Part shown: positions 6,923 to 7,638 of the stretch, piece after piece
Layout: each line of letters begins with the position of its first letter
How positions within the stretch are numbered: the first letter of the stretch is position 1
Source of the DNA: CAZCWX01 sp964502465
Lineage (GTDB): Bacteria; Desulfobacterota; Binatia; Bin18
Length of the DNA: 7,638 nucleotides
NCBI GenBank assembly: GCA_964502465.1
Contig: CAZCWX010000075.1
Span: 1 to 7,638, forward strand
Direction of reading: 5' to 3'
Position numbers and translations under genes: made by a program
Notes under the pieces: model-generated
Seen by the model: the letters and a program-made list of their open reading frames with translations, nothing else
What the model was told of the DNA's origin: nothing
Databases searched by the model: none

Positions 6923-7341
6923 CCACAGAAGCGGATGCACTACGACAGGAACTCGACGCCTTTTATACAGCAATTGGACGCGGTGAAGACCCAAGACTAG
7001 CAATAGTCCGCTTGCGTATGGCCTTCCATCGTGCAGAGACAATCGCCATAGCATTCCCAGAAGGCTGGATTGATCCAGACCGGAATCAGCGATGGGGATA
7101 CGCACGGCTTGTTTCTGTCATGAAGGTCTCGCAATACGAGCCCGATCGTTCCCTTGCATGCAGTGGGGAGCAGAGGAGAGCGGCGCCCGGGCAACTCAAG
7201 CGGAGCCAGCCCTCGCCCATGCCGCCTGGTCACCGGGTTAATGCCCAGCCAAAGACCCCTGCGGCAACAAAGAGAATAATGCCTAAGCTTAAGGCATACC
7301 ATTCGGCTCCGGTCATGACTCCTCCGGTAACTGTTCGATGA
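6907..7341 (+). CDS. Hypothetical protein, 144 residues, with doubtful C-terminal part
   Basis: The ATG at 6907 has a near-ideal AGGAGG seven bases upstream, which strongly supports translation. No family is recognised. Residues about 1-80 look like a compact soluble protein with predicted helices (for example ATEADALRQELDAFYTAI and LAIVRLRMAFHRAETIAI) and an aromatic GWIDPD...RWGYARL stretch. From about residue 81 the composition changes to Pro/Arg/Lys-rich with little order. Residues from about 108 onward are encoded antisense to two small membrane-protein genes on the minus strand. The tail may therefore be read-through beyond an original end. A shift to the -1 frame after about 7140 would give a more alanine-rich ending with a stop at 7239-7241. 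No signal peptide or membrane segment is seen. The N-terminal half is likely real; the true C-terminus is uncertain. Confidence 0.65.
   Translation: MAVIFATEADALRQELDAFYTAIGRGEDPRLAIVRLRMAFHRAETIAIAFPEGWIDPDRNQRWGYARLVSVMKVSQYEPDRSLACSGEQRRAAPGQLKRSQPSPMPPGHRVNAQPKTPAATKRIMPKLKAYHSAPVMTPPVTVR
7230..7316 (-). CDS. 28-residue single-helix membrane peptide, start overlapping upstream stop
   Basis: This was found by reading the minus strand past the 78-residue gene. The product begins MTGAEWYALSLG and ends GWALTR, followed by TGA. Residues about 5-26 form one hydrophobic helix, with an acidic residue (Glu5) at the N end and Arg28 at the C end. Its ATG (7316-7314) overlaps the preceding stop as ATGA, and the GGAGG in the last codons of the upstream gene lies just before it, a classic sign of translational coupling. 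The size and shape recall small accessory subunits of membrane complexes (for example CydX- or CcoQ-like peptides), but no sequence match to those is claimed. It is antisense to the tail of the plus-strand hypothetical gene. Confidence 0.6.
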   Translation of the reverse strand: MTGAEWYALSLGIILFVAAGVFGWALTR

Positions 7342-7549
7342 GCCGCTCAATCGCGCGGTGCTGCACCCACGCGGCGGTGAAGACTCCCAATGCCACCAGC
7401 ACCCCCACGGTAGCCAAGAAACGGCGAAACGCGGTGAGTTCTCCCAGCAGCAGACTGAAGATACCGCCACCAACGGCAACGGAGAGAAAGACCAACAATC
7501 TCAGCCCTTCGGTTTCGTATTTGATCCACTCCGCAGCTTTATCGGCCAT
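7313..7549 (-). CDS. Small two-helix membrane protein, 78 residues
   Basis: This ORF starts at ATG 7549-7547, eight bases after the stop of the preceding gene. The product begins MADKAAEWIKYETEGLRL. It has two hydrophobic segments, at about 16-36 (LLVFLSVAVGGGIFSLLLG) and 44-62 (FLATVGVLVALGVFTAAWV), joined by a short loop with Arg42-Arg43. A charged C-terminal helix (HRAIERLIEQLPEES) follows. By the positive-inside rule the loop would be cytoplasmic and both ends outside, but the charge on both tails makes this uncertain. The start has only a weak purine-rich site (GGGAG about 11 bases upstream), so coupling to the upstream gene is likely. It shares a four-base ATGA overlap with the 28-residue peptide downstream. 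No family is recognised. It looks like a real gene on composition and context. Confidence 0.72.
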   Translation of the reverse strand: MADKAAEWIKYETEGLRLLVFLSVAVGGGIFSLLLGELTAFRRFLATVGVLVALGVFTAAWVQHRAIERLIEQLPEES

Positions 7550-7557
7550 GGGTTCGC

Positions 7558-7638
7558 CTACTCCCTCGCCTCCTGCGCCTTCTGACGGCGGTAGCTGTTC
7601 ATGCGAGCTTTGCGGTAGGTCTCTGCGTGGCGCTCATA
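7558..7638 (-). CDS. C-terminal fragment of an unknown gene, first in the small minus-strand operon
   Basis: The minus-strand frame is open from the right edge for 26 codons and ends with TAG at 7560-7558. The visible tail is strongly charged and probably helical, containing YERHAETYRKARMNSYRRQK and ending QEARE. Only eight bases separate its stop from the start of the 78-residue membrane protein, so the two are probably co-transcribed. Too little is visible to name a family; the rest of the gene lies beyond the window. Confidence 0.55.
   Translation of the reverse strand, partial: YERHAETYRKARMNSYRRQKAQEARE

Noticed and set aside
7279..7297. Near-palindrome around an AAGCTT core (ATGCC...GGCAT)
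   Set aside because: It lies inside the coding sequence of the 28-residue peptide and has an unpaired extra base; probably chance.
6997..7479. 160-residue minus-strand ORF across the convergent region
   Set aside because: It is Cys/Arg/Ser-rich and overlaps the better supported 78- and 28-residue membrane genes in another frame, as well as the well-initiated plus-strand gene.
1..7638. CRISPR array, tRNA, integrase, transposase, toxin-antitoxin or defence genes
   Set aside because: None of the expected repeats, cloverleaf sequences or catalytic motifs was seen on either strand.

Overview
The window reads as bacterial chromosome of moderate GC content, with close gene packing, Shine-Dalgarno sites and a bacterial-type elongation factor G. 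The gene set (an EF-G, a membrane-anchored glycosyltransferase fused to a glycoside hydrolase, an MsbA/NdvA-type exporter) suggests a Gram-negative lineage. Assignment below that level is not supported by the sequence alone. No tRNA, rRNA, CRISPR array, transposase or known defence gene was found.

Region 1 (1-3879, minus strand) is a two-gene operon. The promoter-proximal gene encodes an unusual 855-residue protein: a clan GH-A TIM-barrel-like hydrolase domain, a family 2 glycosyltransferase domain, and a C-terminal membrane part with an extra soluble module between membrane segments. Four bases after its stop begins an ABC exporter half-transporter, which runs off the left edge just after Walker A. 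The inferred role is synthesis, trimming or transfer of a glycan followed by its export. The layout recalls cyclic-glucan systems, where a synthase with a built-in glycosidase-like domain is paired with an NdvA/ChvA-type ABC exporter, but the domain families differ.

Region 2 (3880-4560) is a divergent spacer. It holds a doubtful 84-residue minus-strand ORF, a possible promoter for the glycan operon and a possible promoter for the EF-G gene.

Region 3 (4561-6627, plus strand) is a complete EF-G gene (fusA family). It stands alone, without rpsL, rpsG or tuf beside it, so it may be a second EF-G copy rather than the str-operon one.

Region 4 (6622-6922) is a structured spacer. An exact 17-bp tandem duplication begins inside the last codons of the EF-G gene. 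Three hairpins follow, and then an 11-bp inverted repeat that places the ribosome binding site and start codon of the next gene in its loop.

Region 5 (6907-7638) holds a plus-strand hypothetical gene with a strong ribosome binding site. It runs convergently into, and overlaps, a compact minus-strand operon. That operon consists of the tail of an unknown gene, a 78-residue two-helix membrane protein, and a 28-residue single-helix membrane peptide whose start overlaps the preceding stop as ATGA.
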